Shown here piece after piece: positions 7,873 through 16,632 of a DNA stretch of 64,000 bases. Position numbers and translations under genes: made by a program. The number at the start of each line of letters is the position of its first letter. The stretch's first letter is position 1. The notes under the pieces are model-generated. The model ran no database searches, had not been told where the DNA came from, and worked only from the letters and a program-made list of their open reading frames with translations. The DNA comes from Hyphomicrobiales bacterium (GTDB taxonomy: Bacteria > Pseudomonadota > Alphaproteobacteria > Rhizobiales > Rhizobiaceae): positions 186,001 to 250,000 of the forward strand of contig UBXM01000006.1 of assembly GCA_900469445.1 (NCBI GenBank), given 5' to 3'.

Positions 7873-8688
7873 GTGCGCATAGCGACCTATAACGTCAACG
7901 GGGTGAATGGGCGGCTCGACGTCCTGCTCCGTTGGCTCGAGGAAGCGGAACCTGCTGTGGTCTGCCTGCAAGAACTGAAAGCGCCTGATAGCAAATTTCC
8001 GGTGAAAGCAATCGAAGCGGCTGGTTACGGCGCTGTTTGGCATGGACAGAAAAGCTGGAACGGAGTGGCTATTCTCGCCAAGGACGCTGTGCCGCTTCAA
8101 ACCAGGCGCGGACTTCCCGGCGGAGATGATGACCTCCACAGTCGCTACATCGAGGCTATCGTCGATGGGATAGTAATCGGCTGCCTGTATCTACCCAACG
8201 GCAATCCATATCCAGGACCGAAATTCGCTTACAAGCTTCGATGGATCGAGCGCCTGACGGCCTATGCGCGGGAGCTGCTCGATCTGGAAGTCCCGACAGT
8301 TCTCGCGGGTGATTATAACATCATTCCGACCGACCTAGACGTCTATAAGCCGGAGAGGTGGGTTAATGACGCGCTTTTCCGCACCGAGGTTAGAGACGCC
8401 TATCGGCAATTGATCGATCAGGGATGGACAGACGCGCTCAGGCATCTTTTTCCAGACGAACGCATTTACACGTTTTGGGATTACTTTCGGAACGCTTATG
8501 GAAGGAACGCGGGCCTGAGGCTCGATCATTCCCTTCTCAGTTCCAACCTCGCCGACCGCCTCTCGGACGTCGGTGTCGACAAGCACGTCCGCGGATGGGA
8601 TCACACGAGTGACCACGCGCCTACCTGGATCGAACTATCAGATAAGCCCCATATAAGGAGAAAGCGTAATGGATTATTGGCGCGGTGA
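7873..8688 (+). CDS. xthA: Exodeoxyribonuclease III family AP endonuclease
   Basis: A 271-residue endonuclease/exonuclease/phosphatase-fold enzyme that cleaves DNA 5' of abasic sites and removes 3' blocking groups in base excision repair. Conserved blocks: MRIATYNVNG with the first catalytic Asn, VVCLQELKAPD with the metal-binding Glu, RYIEAIVDGIVIGCLYLPNGNP, VLAGDYNIIPTDLDVY, GLRLDHSLLS and WDHTSDHAPTWIEL at the end. Full length. The GTG start at 7873 lies 2 bp after the preceding stop. It overlaps the next small gene by 20 bp. Context with ligD and ku supports a repair/stress role. Confidence 0.93.
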   Translation: MRIATYNVNGVNGRLDVLLRWLEEAEPAVVCLQELKAPDSKFPVKAIEAAGYGAVWHGQKSWNGVAILAKDAVPLQTRRGLPGGDDDLHSRYIEAIVDGIVIGCLYLPNGNPYPGPKFAYKLRWIERLTAYARELLDLEVPTVLAGDYNIIPTDLDVYKPERWVNDALFRTEVRDAYRQLIDQGWTDALRHLFPDERIYTFWDYFRNAYGRNAGLRLDHSLLSSNLADRLSDVGVDKHVRGWDHTSDHAPTWIELSDKPHIRRKRNGLLAR

Positions 8689-8887
8689 AATTTCTGATGG
8701 CCTCGAGAAGCTGGTGGACCGCGCGGTTACCGCGGGTGCCAAGCAGGAAGAGGTTTTCGCCGAAATAATGAAGGTCGTCGGGGAGCTTCAGGTCGCCAAC
8801 GAGCGCGATCCCGATCCTGCTGATGCACCGTCGGAGACCGTCCTAAATGAGCCCGCCAACGATTGGCCTGGCGCAGATAAGGGATAG
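8669..8887 (+). CDS. Small conserved hypothetical protein, 72 residues
   Basis: ATG 8669 follows AAGGAGAAAG, a strong ribosome binding site inside the 3' end of xthA, so the gene is translationally linked to it. The product (MDYWRGEISDGLEKLVDRAV...) is acidic and helical in the first 50 residues and proline/aspartate-rich at the end. No known motif. A good intrinsic terminator follows at 8928-8957, which closes the 7694-8887 operon. Confidence 0.75.
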   Translation: MDYWRGEISDGLEKLVDRAVTAGAKQEEVFAEIMKVVGELQVANERDPDPADAPSETVLNEPANDWPGADKG

Positions 8888-8927
8888 ATCAACATGCTGT
8901 TTCGCATTGGGGGGTAGGATGGCGACT

Positions 8928-8957
8928 AAGCGGTGGTCATGTTCATGTCCACCGCTT
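8928..8957 (+). terminator. Intrinsic terminator of the xthA operon
   Basis: AAGCGGTGG (8928-8936) pairs perfectly with CCACCGCTT (8949-8957) around a 12-base loop, followed by cattttgcc. It may also serve the convergent DUF982 gene. Confidence 0.75.
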
Positions 8958-8966
8958 CATTTTGCC

Positions 8967-9227
8967 TTAGTGTCGGCGCTTATCGAACTGCTTGCGAGCC
9001 TCGGCAGCAGCCGCAGCGAATGCGACGCGTGCTTCATCGACGGTCTTGTGACCCGCAATTGCTCCACGGCACGCGCTGCGGGCGCGGACGAAGTCGAGGC
9101 CCTGCGGAGCGGGCCAATTCCCCGTCATATGTGCCAGAGCTTCGAAAGGACCGCTTACGCTGTGCGAACCGGACGGTGAAGCGATTTCAACAGGCTCTTC
9201 CCATCGTGCGTTTGGACCAGACATCAT
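8967..9227 (-). CDS. DUF982 domain protein
   Basis: An 86-residue protein. WEEPVEIASPSG...VSGPFEALAHMTGNWPAPQGLDFVRARSACRGAIAGHKTVDEARVAF is the DUF982 pattern, a family largely confined to rhizobia and relatives, function unknown. A canonical EcfG promoter lies 29 bp upstream of the start, so expression in general stress is likely. Convergent with the xthA operon. The start at 9227 (MMSG) has an ATG doublet, so a start one codon later is equally possible. Confidence 0.85.
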   Translation of the reverse strand: MMSGPNARWEEPVEIASPSGSHSVSGPFEALAHMTGNWPAPQGLDFVRARSACRGAIAGHKTVDEARVAFAAAAAEARKQFDKRRH

Positions 9228-9255
9228 TCAACTCCCTACATATTGGCGGCAAAAG

Positions 9256-9280
9256 AACGTCGAACGACGGGGCAAGTTCC
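9256..9280 (-). promoter_or_regulatory. EcfG-type promoter of the DUF982 gene
   Basis: Minus strand: GGAAC (9280-9276), 16 bases, then CGTT (9259-9256). This is an exact match to the GGAAC-N16-CGTT consensus of alphaproteobacterial EcfG sigma factors. Confidence 0.75.
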
Positions 9281-9353
9281 CGTTGCAGTATCAATATTAG
9301 GCAGATGGAATAAAAACAAAGGCAAGCAGCAGACGACGACCACTTCGGTAGCG

Positions 9354-9620
9354 TCAGTGTCGCCGACCTTTTGATGGCGTGTCACTATCGAAGTTGCCGT
9401 TGCTCAGCACGTCGTAGCTGTTGACGCCCGGTCCACCGCCCCGTGTCCCAAACGCGGTTAGCTCGACCAGGATTTGCTTGGCGTGCGCGACGACCTCCTT
9501 CTCGCTCGTAACCGCTTGGTCGACCACCTTCACCGAGACAGCTTCCCCGTCGTCGCCGACAAAGTCCACTGTCCAATGACCTGCGCCCTCGTGGATTATG
9601 CGTGTGTGTATGAGATCCAT
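9354..9620 (-). CDS. Conserved hypothetical protein, 88 residues
   Basis: Product MDLIHTRIIHEGAGHWTVDFVGDDGEAVSVKVVDQ... is soluble, with a predicted beta-rich N-terminal part and a helix (EKEVVAHAKQILVELTAF). No motif known to me beyond general resemblance to small rhizobial proteins. A GAGAAG ribosome binding site precedes ATG 9620, and an EcfG-like promoter lies at 9644-9669. Function unknown. Confidence 0.7.
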   Translation of the reverse strand: MDLIHTRIIHEGAGHWTVDFVGDDGEAVSVKVVDQAVTSEKEVVAHAKQILVELTAFGTRGGGPGVNSYDVLSNGNFDSDTPSKGRRH

Positions 9621-9643
9621 CAGCTTCTCCTATTGATGCACGC

Positions 9644-9669
9644 AACTCGGTCGCGCCCACTTCTGTTCC
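9644..9669 (-). promoter_or_regulatory. EcfG-like promoter, minus strand
   Basis: Minus strand GGAAC (9669-9665), 18 bases, GTT (9646-9644), giving GGAAC-N17-aGTT. It faces the gene at 9354-9620 and is back to back with a similar plus-strand promoter at 9681. Confidence 0.5.
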
Positions 9670-9680
9670 TCAGGCAAGAC

Positions 9681-9706
9681 GGAACCGAGCCGCCTGCTGA
9701 GATGTT
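9681..9706 (+). promoter_or_regulatory. EcfG-like promoter, plus strand
   Basis: GGAAC (9681-9685), 18 bases, GTT (9704-9706), that is GGAAC-N17-tGTT, 30 bp upstream of ATG 9736. Together with 9644-9669 it forms a divergent stress promoter pair. Confidence 0.5.
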
Positions 9707-9735
9707 TCAAGTCCACCCGCATCAAGGAGATCGAA

Positions 9736-10047
9736 ATGTCCGACACGAGCACGCAAACCATCACGGCATCCTTCAAAACCCGAGAAGCCGCAGACCTTGC
9801 GGTCGAGCACCTGGTTCAGAAATTGGGAATTGAGCGCGCCGACGTATTCGTTCAATCCGTCGGGCCTGCCAATGCGAGTGGGGTAAAACCAAGCGGTGGC
9901 GATGCGCCGACGGCGACCGAGGAGGGAAGAATTGACGCCCAGCTATCGTCGGAAATCGAGGTATCCGTCGATATCGACGTCGATAACGCAGACCGCGTCG
10001 ATGCTGAGATGAAGGCGCTGGGCGCTGCCAATGTCGTCAGGTCTTGA
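9736..10047 (+). CDS. Conserved hypothetical protein with ferredoxin-like pattern
   Basis: A 103-residue protein. The first part, [35 protein letters not shown], has the beta-alpha-beta pattern of small alpha/beta proteins that bring together two adjacent segments, and the C-terminal [27 protein letters not shown] repeats a similar arrangement. No active-site residues can be named. ATG 9736 follows AAGGAGATC, a strong ribosome binding site. Expression is probably from the EcfG-like promoter at 9681. Its end lies 61 bp before the ligD ATG, so it may be in one operon with ligD. Confidence 0.7.
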   Translation: MSDTSTQTITASFKTREAADLAVEHLVQKLGIERADVFVQSVGPANASGVKPSGGDAPTATEEGRIDAQLSSEIEVSVDIDVDNADRVDAEMKALGAANVVRS

Positions 10048-10108
10048 CCTAATCCTATTCGATCGCGGGCGACCGCAGCATCCAATTCGATCGAGATCGA
10101 GAGCCACC

Positions 10109-12745
10109 ATGGTCGACAATCTGAGCAAATACCGCTCGAAGCGCGATTTCAAGAAGACCAGTGAGCCGAGTGGCGATCTGGAGGTGAAGTCTTCCAACAG
10201 AATGCGGTTCGTTATCCAGAAGCACGATGCGAGTCGTCTCCATTACGACCTGCGCCTCGAACTCGATGGCGTCTTCAAGTCATGGGCAGTGACTAAAGGA
10301 CCTTCCCTCGATCCTCAGGACAAGCGATTAGCGGTCGAGGTTGAAGATCATCCACTGGACTACGGTGACTTTGAAGGCACCATTCCTAAGGGAGAGTATG
10401 GCGGCGGTACCGTCATGCTGTGGGACCGCGGATATTGGCAACCGGAAGGAGACAAGTCGCCGGAGCAGGCTCTGCAAAAGGGCGACTTCAAATTCAAACT
10501 GGAGGGCAAGCGTCTGCGGGGAAGTTTCGTCCTCGTGCGGATGCGCGGCAGGGAAAGCGATAAACGAACCAACTGGCTGCTGATCAAACACAAAGATGAG
10601 CACTCGGTCGAGGAGAACGGGGCATCCATCCTCGAAGAGAACGATGTCTCCGTTGCGTCCGGCCGGGCGATGGCCGCGATCGCATCGGGAAAGGGTCGGA
10701 AGCCAAAGTCGTTCATGACCAAGGGCAACCAAGTCGAGGCGGACGCGGTTTGGGACAGCACGGAGGGGCTTGCTGCAGACGAGCGGAAGGCCGCGAATAA
10801 ATCCGGCAAGAAAAAGAGGGCGGCTCCCACATATCCCTCATTCATCCCGCCACAACTTTGCGACACTGTCGATCGGCCGCCTGCGGGCAAAGGCTGGATC
10901 CACGAGATCAAGTTCGATGGCTACCGGATACAGATGGGCGTCGCCGATGGCGAGGTGACATTGAAGACCCGCAAGGGTTTGGACTGGACAGGCAAATTCC
11001 CTTCGATCGCGTCCTCGGCCTCACAGCTTCCCGATGCGATCATCGACGGCGAGATCTGTGCTCTGGATGAGAATGGTGCTCCGGATTTCGCAGCCCTTCA
11101 AGCCGCGCTTTCAGAAGGCAAAACGAACGATCTCGTCTTTTTTGCTTTCGATCTTCTCTTCGAAGGCGACGAAGACCTGCGGGAATTGGCTCTTACGGAT
11201 CGGAAGGACCGCCTGTCCAAACTGCTGTCTGAGGCTGGTGACGATCCAATCCTTCGGTTTGTCGAGCACTTCGAGACAGGCGGCGACGCTGTCCTGAAAT
11301 CGGCATGCCGCCTTTCGCTGGGAGGCATCGTTTCGAAAAAAGCTGATGCCACGTATGAATCTGGCAGGACGGCCACCTGGGTGAAGTCCAAATGTCGCGC
11401 AGGACATGAGGTGGTCGTCGGTGCCTATGCCATGACAAATGGCAAGTTCCGCTCGCTTCTCGTCGGCGTCTACCGCGGCGATCACTTCGTCTATGTCGGG
11501 CGTGTCGGAACGGGGTATGGGGCAAAGGTCATCGAGACCTTGGCTCCGAGACTGAAAGAATGCGAAGCGTCGAGATCGCCGTTTACCGGTATCGGCGCAC
11601 CGAAGAAGACGCCTGATATCGTCTGGCTGAAACCGACCCTTGTCGCCGAGATCGAATTTGCCGGATGGACGGGCGACGGCCAGGTCAGGCAAGCGTCATT
11701 CAAAGGTCTGCGGGAGGACAAGCCCGCCAGGGAGGTGGAGGCCGAAAAGCCTGCCAAACCAACGAAAACAGAAATTCCCGACGCTGAGCCGACACGCGCA
11801 GCTCCCTCAAAACATCGCAAAGGCGCGAAGGTGGAGGTGATGGGTGTTCTGTTGTCGAGCCCGGATAAACCTTTGTGGCCTGATGATGGAGGCGGGGAGC
11901 CTGTCACCAAACTGGACCTTGCACGCTATTACGAGGCCGTTGGACCTTGGCTGATCGATCACATCAGAGGTCGCCCTTGCTCGATCATCCGAACTCCAGA
12001 CGGGATCGAGGGCGAACAGTTTTTCCAACGGCATGCTATGAAAGGCACATCGAACCTCGTCGAGCAAGTAAAGGTCTCCGGCGACAAGCAGGCATATCTT
12101 CAGATTGACCGTGTGGAAGGGCTTGCCGCCGTTGCCCAGCTTGGTGGAGTGGAGCTGCATCCCTGGAACTGCGAACCTGGCCAGCCGGATGTGCCGGGTA
12201 GACTGGTATTCGACCTCGATCCAGCCCCGGATGTCGATTTTGCGGCTGTCATCGAGGCTGCCCGTGAAATCCGGGATCGACTTGAGGAGCTCGGCCTTGT
12301 CAGCTTTTGCAAAACGACAGGCGGAAAAGGTCTTCATGTCGTGACGCCCTTGGCTGTTCCAAAAGGACGAAAGTCGAATTGGGATGCCGCAAAGAGTTTT
12401 GCGCATGATGTTTGCGAAGATATGGCGAGGGACAATCCCGAGCTGTACCTGATCAAGATGTCCAAAGCTCAGCGCAACGGCAGGATCTTTCTCGACTATC
12501 TCCGAAACGATCGGACATCGACAGCGGTTGCGCCATTGTCTCCTCGCGCCCGCCCCGGCGCAACGGTCTCCATGCCGCTCAACTGGACACAAGTGAAGAC
12601 TGGATTGGATCCAAAGCGCTTCACGATTCGATCGGTGCCGAAGCTTTTGTCTGGAAGCACCGCGTGGCAGGATTATTGCGATGGTGAGCGATCGCTCGAT
12701 CAGGCTATCAAGCGCCTTCAGAAATCGCGGAAGCGAGCGGCATGA
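10109..12745 (+). CDS. ligD: Multifunctional ATP-dependent DNA ligase D
   Basis: About 878 residues from ATG 10109 ([14 protein letters not shown]). It repairs double-strand breaks by non-homologous end joining together with Ku. Domains in order: 3'-phosphoesterase (about 1-200, with [15 protein letters not shown] and [15 protein letters not shown]), ATP-dependent ligase (about 240-550, AMP-accepting Lys in HEIKFDGYR at residue 268, and the IDGEICALD motif), and the primase-polymerase domain (about 580-870, with metal ligands in VFDLDPAP). This PE-LIG-POL order is that of Pseudomonas and many rhizobial LigD. Full length. An upstream start at 10031 would overlap the preceding gene. ku genes lie 2 kb downstream on the other strand. 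Confidence 0.95.
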   Translation: MVDNLSKYRSKRDFKKTSEPSGDLEVKSSNRMRFVIQKHDASRLHYDLRLELDGVFKSWAVTKGPSLDPQDKRLAVEVEDHPLDYGDFEGTIPKGEYGGGTVMLWDRGYWQPEGDKSPEQALQKGDFKFKLEGKRLRGSFVLVRMRGRESDKRTNWLLIKHKDEHSVEENGASILEENDVSVASGRAMAAIASGKGRKPKSFMTKGNQVEADAVWDSTEGLAADERKAANKSGKKKRAAPTYPSFIPPQLCDTVDRPPAGKGWIHEIKFDGYRIQMGVADGEVTLKTRKGLDWTGKFPSIASSASQLPDAIIDGEICALDENGAPDFAALQAALSEGKTNDLVFFAFDLLFEGDEDLRELALTDRKDRLSKLLSEAGDDPILRFVEHFETGGDAVLKSACRLSLGGIVSKKADATYESGRTATWVKSKCRAGHEVVVGAYAMTNGKFRSLLVGVYRGDHFVYVGRVGTGYGAKVIETLAPRLKECEASRSPFTGIGAPKKTPDIVWLKPTLVAEIEFAGWTGDGQVRQASFKGLREDKPAREVEAEKPAKPTKTEIPDAEPTRAAPSKHRKGAKVEVMGVLLSSPDKPLWPDDGGGEPVTKLDLARYYEAVGPWLIDHIRGRPCSIIRTPDGIEGEQFFQRHAMKGTSNLVEQVKVSGDKQAYLQIDRVEGLAAVAQLGGVELHPWNCEPGQPDVPGRLVFDLDPAPDVDFAAVIEAAREIRDRLEELGLVSFCKTTGGKGLHVVTPLAVPKGRKSNWDAAKSFAHDVCEDMARDNPELYLIKMSKAQRNGRIFLDYLRNDRTSTAVAPLSPRARPGATVSMPLNWTQVKTGLDPKRFTIRSVPKLLSGSTAWQDYCDGERSLDQAIKRLQKSRKRAA

Positions 12746-12830
12746 CGTTGAGACAACTCGAGCTGATGCGAGCACCAATCCATCGGCGCATTCGCGAAAG
12801 CTTGTGCGATCGCGGTCAAGGGACACTTTG

Positions 12831-13112
12831 ATGGCTTACGAGAAGAAGCCGGGAGACGTGAGCCTGTTCGAGACCGAAAAGATGGGACGAGAAAGCGCTC
12901 CTGATCATCAGGGCTATTTCATCGCGCATCGCGATATCAAGGCAGGTGAAAAGATCGCCATTGCGCTATGGGCTGGAAGGCAAAACAGCGCCCGTTCGTT
13001 CGGTGGCAAGGTGTCAGACTCACCTAAGCCTCAACCGAGCCAGCCAAAGCAACCTACTGATCTGTTCGGAAATCCGGTGTCCATCGAAAAAGACGGCAAA
13101 GGAGGGCGCTGA
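12831..13112 (+). CDS. Small conserved hypothetical protein, 93 residues
   Basis: From ATG 12831 (MAYEKKPGDVSLFETEKMGR). The part GYFIAHRDIKAGEKIAIALWAGR looks like a small beta-barrel segment, followed by a proline/serine-rich stretch (SDSPKPQPSQPKQPTDLFGNPV) typical of flexible linkers. It lies 85 bp after ligD on the same strand and may be co-transcribed. Function unknown, but an accessory role near NHEJ genes is possible. Confidence 0.7.
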   Translation: MAYEKKPGDVSLFETEKMGRESAPDHQGYFIAHRDIKAGEKIAIALWAGRQNSARSFGGKVSDSPKPQPSQPKQPTDLFGNPVSIEKDGKGGR

Positions 13113-13145
13113 CGCGACCAGCACCCACTCGTCATCCCACGAGGC

Positions 13146-13168
13146 GGAGCGGCCACCTGGACCGCTCC
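13146..13168. terminator. Bidirectional hairpin between convergent genes
   Basis: GGAGCGG (13146-13152) pairs with CCGCTCC (13162-13168) around a 9-base loop in the 65-bp gap between the small gene after ligD and the convergent SDR gene. Confidence 0.55.
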
Positions 13169-13177
13169 TCGTTGCAA

Positions 13178-14071
13178 TCATGCAATTCCGGCTCCGCCTG
13201 TCACGCCATAGACTTCACCGGTGATGTAGCTTCCTTCCTGGCTGGCCAGCAGGACATAGATCGGAGCGATCTCGACGGGCTGGCCGGGGCGGCCAAACTT
13301 GCTCTGTTCACCGAATTTTGTGACCTTCTCCTGCGGTTGGCCTCCGGAAGACTGGAGCACCGTCCAGAATGGGCCCGGCGCGACGACATTGGCCCGAATA
13401 CCTTTTTCGATCAATTGGGCGGCGAGTGCCTTAGTGTAGGCGACGATGCCAGCTTTCGTGGTCGCGTAATCGAGCAATATGGCCGAAGGATCATAGGCTT
13501 GAACTGATGCGGTCGTGATCACGGATGCGCCAGCGGGAAGGTGTTTCACGGCTGCCTGCGTGATCCAGTGCATCGCATACAGATTGGTCTTGAGGGTCTT
13601 GTCGAAGTCCTCGGATGAGACCTCGGAAACATTGTCGCGGAACTGCTGTCGTCCTGCGTTGATGACGAGGATATCAAGTCCTCCAAGCGCGGAGTGGGCA
13701 TCGTAGACAAGCTTCTTGCACCAGGCTTCGCTGGTTATGTCACCGGGCAGGGCGACGGCTTTACGTCCCTCAGCCTTGATGAGTTCGATGACCTCGCGAG
13801 CATCAGCCTCTTCGCTCTCAAGGTAGGATATGGCGACATCCGCGCCTTCTCTCGCATAGGCAATCGCAGCAGCTCGCCCAATCCCACTGTCGCCGCCAGT
13901 TATCAGGGCCTTGCGGCCGACCAGCTTCTCAGAACCTTTGTAGCTCGTCTCTCCATGGTCCGCCTTGGGTTCCATGCGACCTGCAATCCCTGGGACGGGT
14001 TGCGGCTGTTCTGGAAAGGGAGGCTTGGGATATTGCTGGCGCGGATCCTGCATCTTCAAACGATCGGTCAT
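13178..14071 (-). CDS. SDR family oxidoreductase, general stress type
   Basis: A 297-residue classical short-chain dehydrogenase with an N-terminal proline-rich extension (PRQQYPKPPFPEQPQPVPG) that is typical of the YghA/GSP39 branch. The NAD(P)-binding motif is ITGGDSGIGRA, the NxG motif VINAGRQQF, and the catalytic site TTASVQAYD...DYATTKAGIVAY gives Ser, Tyr and Lys. The C-terminal GPFWTVL and YITGEVYGVTGG are normal. It reduces or oxidises an unknown alcohol or carbonyl. The palindrome GTACGATACCGTAC lies 142 bp upstream. Confidence 0.9.
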   Translation of the reverse strand: MTDRLKMQDPRQQYPKPPFPEQPQPVPGIAGRMEPKADHGETSYKGSEKLVGRKALITGGDSGIGRAAAIAYAREGADVAISYLESEEADAREVIELIKAEGRKAVALPGDITSEAWCKKLVYDAHSALGGLDILVINAGRQQFRDNVSEVSSEDFDKTLKTNLYAMHWITQAAVKHLPAGASVITTASVQAYDPSAILLDYATTKAGIVAYTKALAAQLIEKGIRANVVAPGPFWTVLQSSGGQPQEKVTKFGEQSKFGRPGQPVEIAPIYVLLASQEGSYITGEVYGVTGGAGIA

Positions 14072-14212
14072 TGGGTCTCCTGTTTTTGTTCCTACGCCCT
14101 TGCAGAGACATCAATTCTCTTCCCAACTTTAAGGGTGGCGATGACGTTCAGCGAATGGTGCAGTCAGCCCAACGAACGGCACGGGACGTCGTTCCACCGG
14201 ACATTGCCAGAA

Positions 14213-14226
14213 GTACGATACCGTAC
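14213..14226. promoter_or_regulatory. Palindrome GTACGATACCGTAC upstream of the SDR gene
   Basis: A 14-base sequence with arms GTACG/CGTAC, identical in the reverse orientation to 25236-25249 and one base different from 5036-5049. It lies in the gap between the hypothetical gene ending at 14277 and the SDR start at 14071. Confidence 0.55.
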
Positions 14227-14276
14227 GCCGTCAGTAATTGGAGGTTGAATAGGTGGACGAAAAGCCCGCTGTCCGT

Positions 14277-14600
14277 TTAGTGACTGCTCATTGTCGGATC
14301 AGTCTGTGAAGGGTGAAAACCCGAGGACTTCGCGGCCAGCACGTCCGCCTCTTGCACCCAAACCTTGTTGTCGGTCGCTTCCCCGCGCTCGATCGCGGCT
14401 GCTGCAAGGTCTCTGTAGAATTCGGCGTAACGGACAAGCCTGTAGAGATTTTTGACCGGAGGGGTCGCGGTCGCCTTCATGGCTTCACATGTCACGATCA
14501 CCATCCAGACCGCCGAGCCGTCCGTCACAGCGAGTTGCCCGTTCTCATAGTAGATAAAGGGAGCTGGCTCACACAGATCGTATTCCTTCACATCGGTCAT
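14277..14600 (-). CDS. Hypothetical protein coupled to ku
   Basis: A 107-residue soluble protein (MTDVKEYDLCEPAPFIYYENGQLAV...). No known motif. Its ATG overlaps the stop of the upstream ku gene (14597) by four bases, so it is translationally coupled and probably the last gene of a ku-ku-hypothetical operon. This position makes a role linked to end joining worth considering, but nothing in the sequence shows it. Confidence 0.7.
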   Translation of the reverse strand: MTDVKEYDLCEPAPFIYYENGQLAVTDGSAVWMVIVTCEAMKATATPPVKNLYRLVRYAEFYRDLAAAAIERGEATDNKVWVQEADVLAAKSSGFHPSQTDPTMSSH

Positions 14601-15412
14601 CCTGATTTCCGATTTTTGAGCTCGTTAGCCACCGACTTCTTGAGCGCATCCATGATGTTGATGACGTTGGAAGCGGGCTTTGCGCCGTCTGTCTTGCTGC
14701 TCTTTGTCGCTTTCTTCGGCTTCAAAGCCCTCTTTTTCTGGGCAATCAGCTTGAGCAGGCTTTCCTGAATTGGATCGCTGACCATGTCAGGCGACCAGCG
14801 GGCGGTCTTCTGCTTGATCAGCTTCTGCACGAGCGGCACGAGATCTGGATCCGCCTTATCGTCGATCTCCTCGAAATAGAAATCTTCCGGCCGCACCTCG
14901 TCGCCGAAGCGCAACGTCCAGAGGACGATCCCGTCATCGCGCGGTTCCAGAACGACGGCGCGCTCTCGACGACCAATGACAAGCTTGGATATACCAACGA
15001 CCTTGTCCGACTTCATCGCATCCCGAATGACAGCGAACGCCTCGTTGCCCACCTTGTCGTCAGGCATGAGATAATGCGGCTTCTCCAGGTAAATCCACTC
15101 GATGCTGTCGGACGGCGCGAACTTCTCGATGTCGATCGTCCGCACGGTGTCCAATGCCACGGCATCGAGATCGTCATCGGTGAGGACGACATAGTCGTTC
15201 TCACCACGCGCGTACCCCTTGGCCTCGTTCTCATCTCGAACCGCCTTGCCCGTAACAGAGTCCACATACTGGGAAACGACCCGGTTTCCCGTCTCCTTGT
15301 TCAAGGTGTGGAAGCGTACCTTTTCGGCTTCGGACGTTGCGGGCGTCATGCTGACGGGACAGGTGACGAGCGAGAGCTTGAGGTATCCTTTCCAGAATGG
15401 ACGTGGTGCCAT
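14597..15412 (-). CDS. ku: Ku protein (first copy)
   Basis: A 271-residue bacterial Ku homologue that forms a ring on DNA ends and recruits LigD. The conserved start WKGYLKLSLVTCPVSM, the central RYxKGYARGENDYVVLTDDDLDAV block, IDIEKFAPSDSIEWIYLEKPHYLMPD and the bridge region are all present. The C-terminal tail is lysine-rich (KKRALKPKKATKSSKTDG), as expected for DNA contact and LigD recruitment. It is 11 bp downstream of the second ku gene on the same strand, so the two may form heterodimers, as in other rhizobia with paired Ku genes. Confidence 0.93.
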   Translation of the reverse strand: MAPRPFWKGYLKLSLVTCPVSMTPATSEAEKVRFHTLNKETGNRVVSQYVDSVTGKAVRDENEAKGYARGENDYVVLTDDDLDAVALDTVRTIDIEKFAPSDSIEWIYLEKPHYLMPDDKVGNEAFAVIRDAMKSDKVVGISKLVIGRRERAVVLEPRDDGIVLWTLRFGDEVRPEDFYFEEIDDKADPDLVPLVQKLIKQKTARWSPDMVSDPIQESLLKLIAQKKRALKPKKATKSSKTDGAKPASNVINIMDALKKSVANELKNRKSG

Positions 15413-15423
15413 TGTCGATCTCC

Positions 15424-16329
15424 TCAGCCTGCCTTGCGCTGCGGGGCAGCCTTCGAAGAGGCGGACTTCGACGCCGCCCCGCGCGCTGCGCGCTGCCTGC
15501 CTCCGCCCTTGTTGGCGTTGGCGGCAGTGCGTTTCGGGTTATCTTCCGCCTTTTTGCCCATGCCAGCGCTTTCACGCAGAGCCGCTAGCAGGTCGTTCGG
15601 TTTGGAGACTTCAACCTTCTTGCGTTTCGGAACAGCCTTGCCCTCAATCTTTGCCTTCACGAGTTCTCCAAGGGCTGCTTCGTAACGGTCGTCAAACGCC
15701 GAAGGATCGAACTCGCCTTTCTTGGTAGAAATGATGTGCTTGGCCAGATCGAGCATTTCGCCCTCGATCTTGATCTTAGGCATGTCTTCGAAGGCTTGCT
15801 TTGAAGAACGGACTTCGTAGTCGTAATTCAAAGTGGTGGCGATTAGCCCTTTGCCATGAGGGCGTATCAGGACAGTGCGCATCCGACGGAACAGAACGGT
15901 CCTAGCGATCGCCGCGACCTTCGACTTCTTCATACCGTCGCGCAGGGCGGAGAATGCATCCGATCCCATCTTGTCCGGTGTAAGATAATACGGCTTGTCG
16001 AAGTAAACATCGTCGACGTCAGTACACGGGATGAAGGCTTCGATCTCGAGGGTTTTGTCGCTCTCCGGAATGGCAGCTGCGATCTCGTCGGGATCTATGA
16101 TGAGATACTGGCCGTTCTCGATCTCGAAGCCTTTGGTCTGAGCCTCTTTCGGAACAGGCTCCTCGGTTTCGCTGTCGATGAAGACGCGGTTGACCCGGTT
16201 GCCAGTCGCCTTGTTTATCGTGTTGAACGTGATCCGGTCCGAGGTAGAAGCGGCAGTGTAGAGCGCGACCCCGCAGGTAACCTCACCGAATTTTACAAAG
16301 CCTTTCCACTGCGCTCGATGCCCTGCCAT
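15424..16329 (-). CDS. ku: Ku protein (second copy)
   Basis: About 301 residues from ATG 16329 (MAGHRAQWKGFVKFGEVTCG). Same family as the downstream copy, with the core RITFNTINKATGNRVNRVFID, KGFEIENGQYLIIDPDEIAAA and AFIPCTDVDDVYFDKPYYLTPD. The C terminus is longer and very rich in Ala, Lys and Arg (KRTAANANKGGGRQRAARGAAS...), a low-complexity DNA-binding tail. Divergence between the two copies is high, so duplication is old. An upstream sequence GGGAAC with a weak CGAT 15 bases on might be a degenerate EcfG promoter. Confidence 0.92.
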   Translation of the reverse strand: MAGHRAQWKGFVKFGEVTCGVALYTAASTSDRITFNTINKATGNRVNRVFIDSETEEPVPKEAQTKGFEIENGQYLIIDPDEIAAAIPESDKTLEIEAFIPCTDVDDVYFDKPYYLTPDKMGSDAFSALRDGMKKSKVAAIARTVLFRRMRTVLIRPHGKGLIATTLNYDYEVRSSKQAFEDMPKIKIEGEMLDLAKHIISTKKGEFDPSAFDDRYEAALGELVKAKIEGKAVPKRKKVEVSKPNDLLAALRESAGMGKKAEDNPKRTAANANKGGGRQRAARGAASKSASSKAAPQRKAG

Positions 16330-16523
16330 GACGCGATACTCCGACTCGATTAGTTCGCGACTCAATCGTTACGGATGCGATTCGTTCCCAATCAAAAATG
16401 AATCCGAAATCAAGGGGTTTGGCTTGCCAAATGTATCAACTTCTTGGGATGTCCACCGACCATTTGTGACATTCGGAAGTGTCGGCACTCGTTTGTCCCA
16501 CGAGAAACAGTAGAGGACGTTCG

Positions 16524-16632
16524 ATGACTAAACGCATCCTGATCGTCCACACGAGGCGCTAAACGCATTGACGGCGGCCGATATGTTGGAGGCACTCGGA
16601 TACGAAGTTGTCGAGGCGCACTCGGATAAGGA
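16524..16632 (+). pseudogene. Response-regulator receiver remnant
   Basis: ATG 16524, preceded by AGAGGA, encodes MTKRILIV, then the frame breaks. One base is missing relative to a receiver domain. In the shifted frame the sequence continues EALNALTAADMLEALGYEVVEA, which is the first helix and second strand of a CheY-like domain. Homology ends near 16625, where the 3' end of the convergent EamA gene begins. Only about 36 residues of a receiver remain, without the phospho-acceptor Asp. The intact single-domain receiver at 18241 is a relative but not the source. Confidence 0.7.

Noticed and set aside
11807..12826. Long minus-strand frame (339 codons) opposite ligD
   Set aside because: Antisense to the polymerase domain of LigD, no motif of its own.
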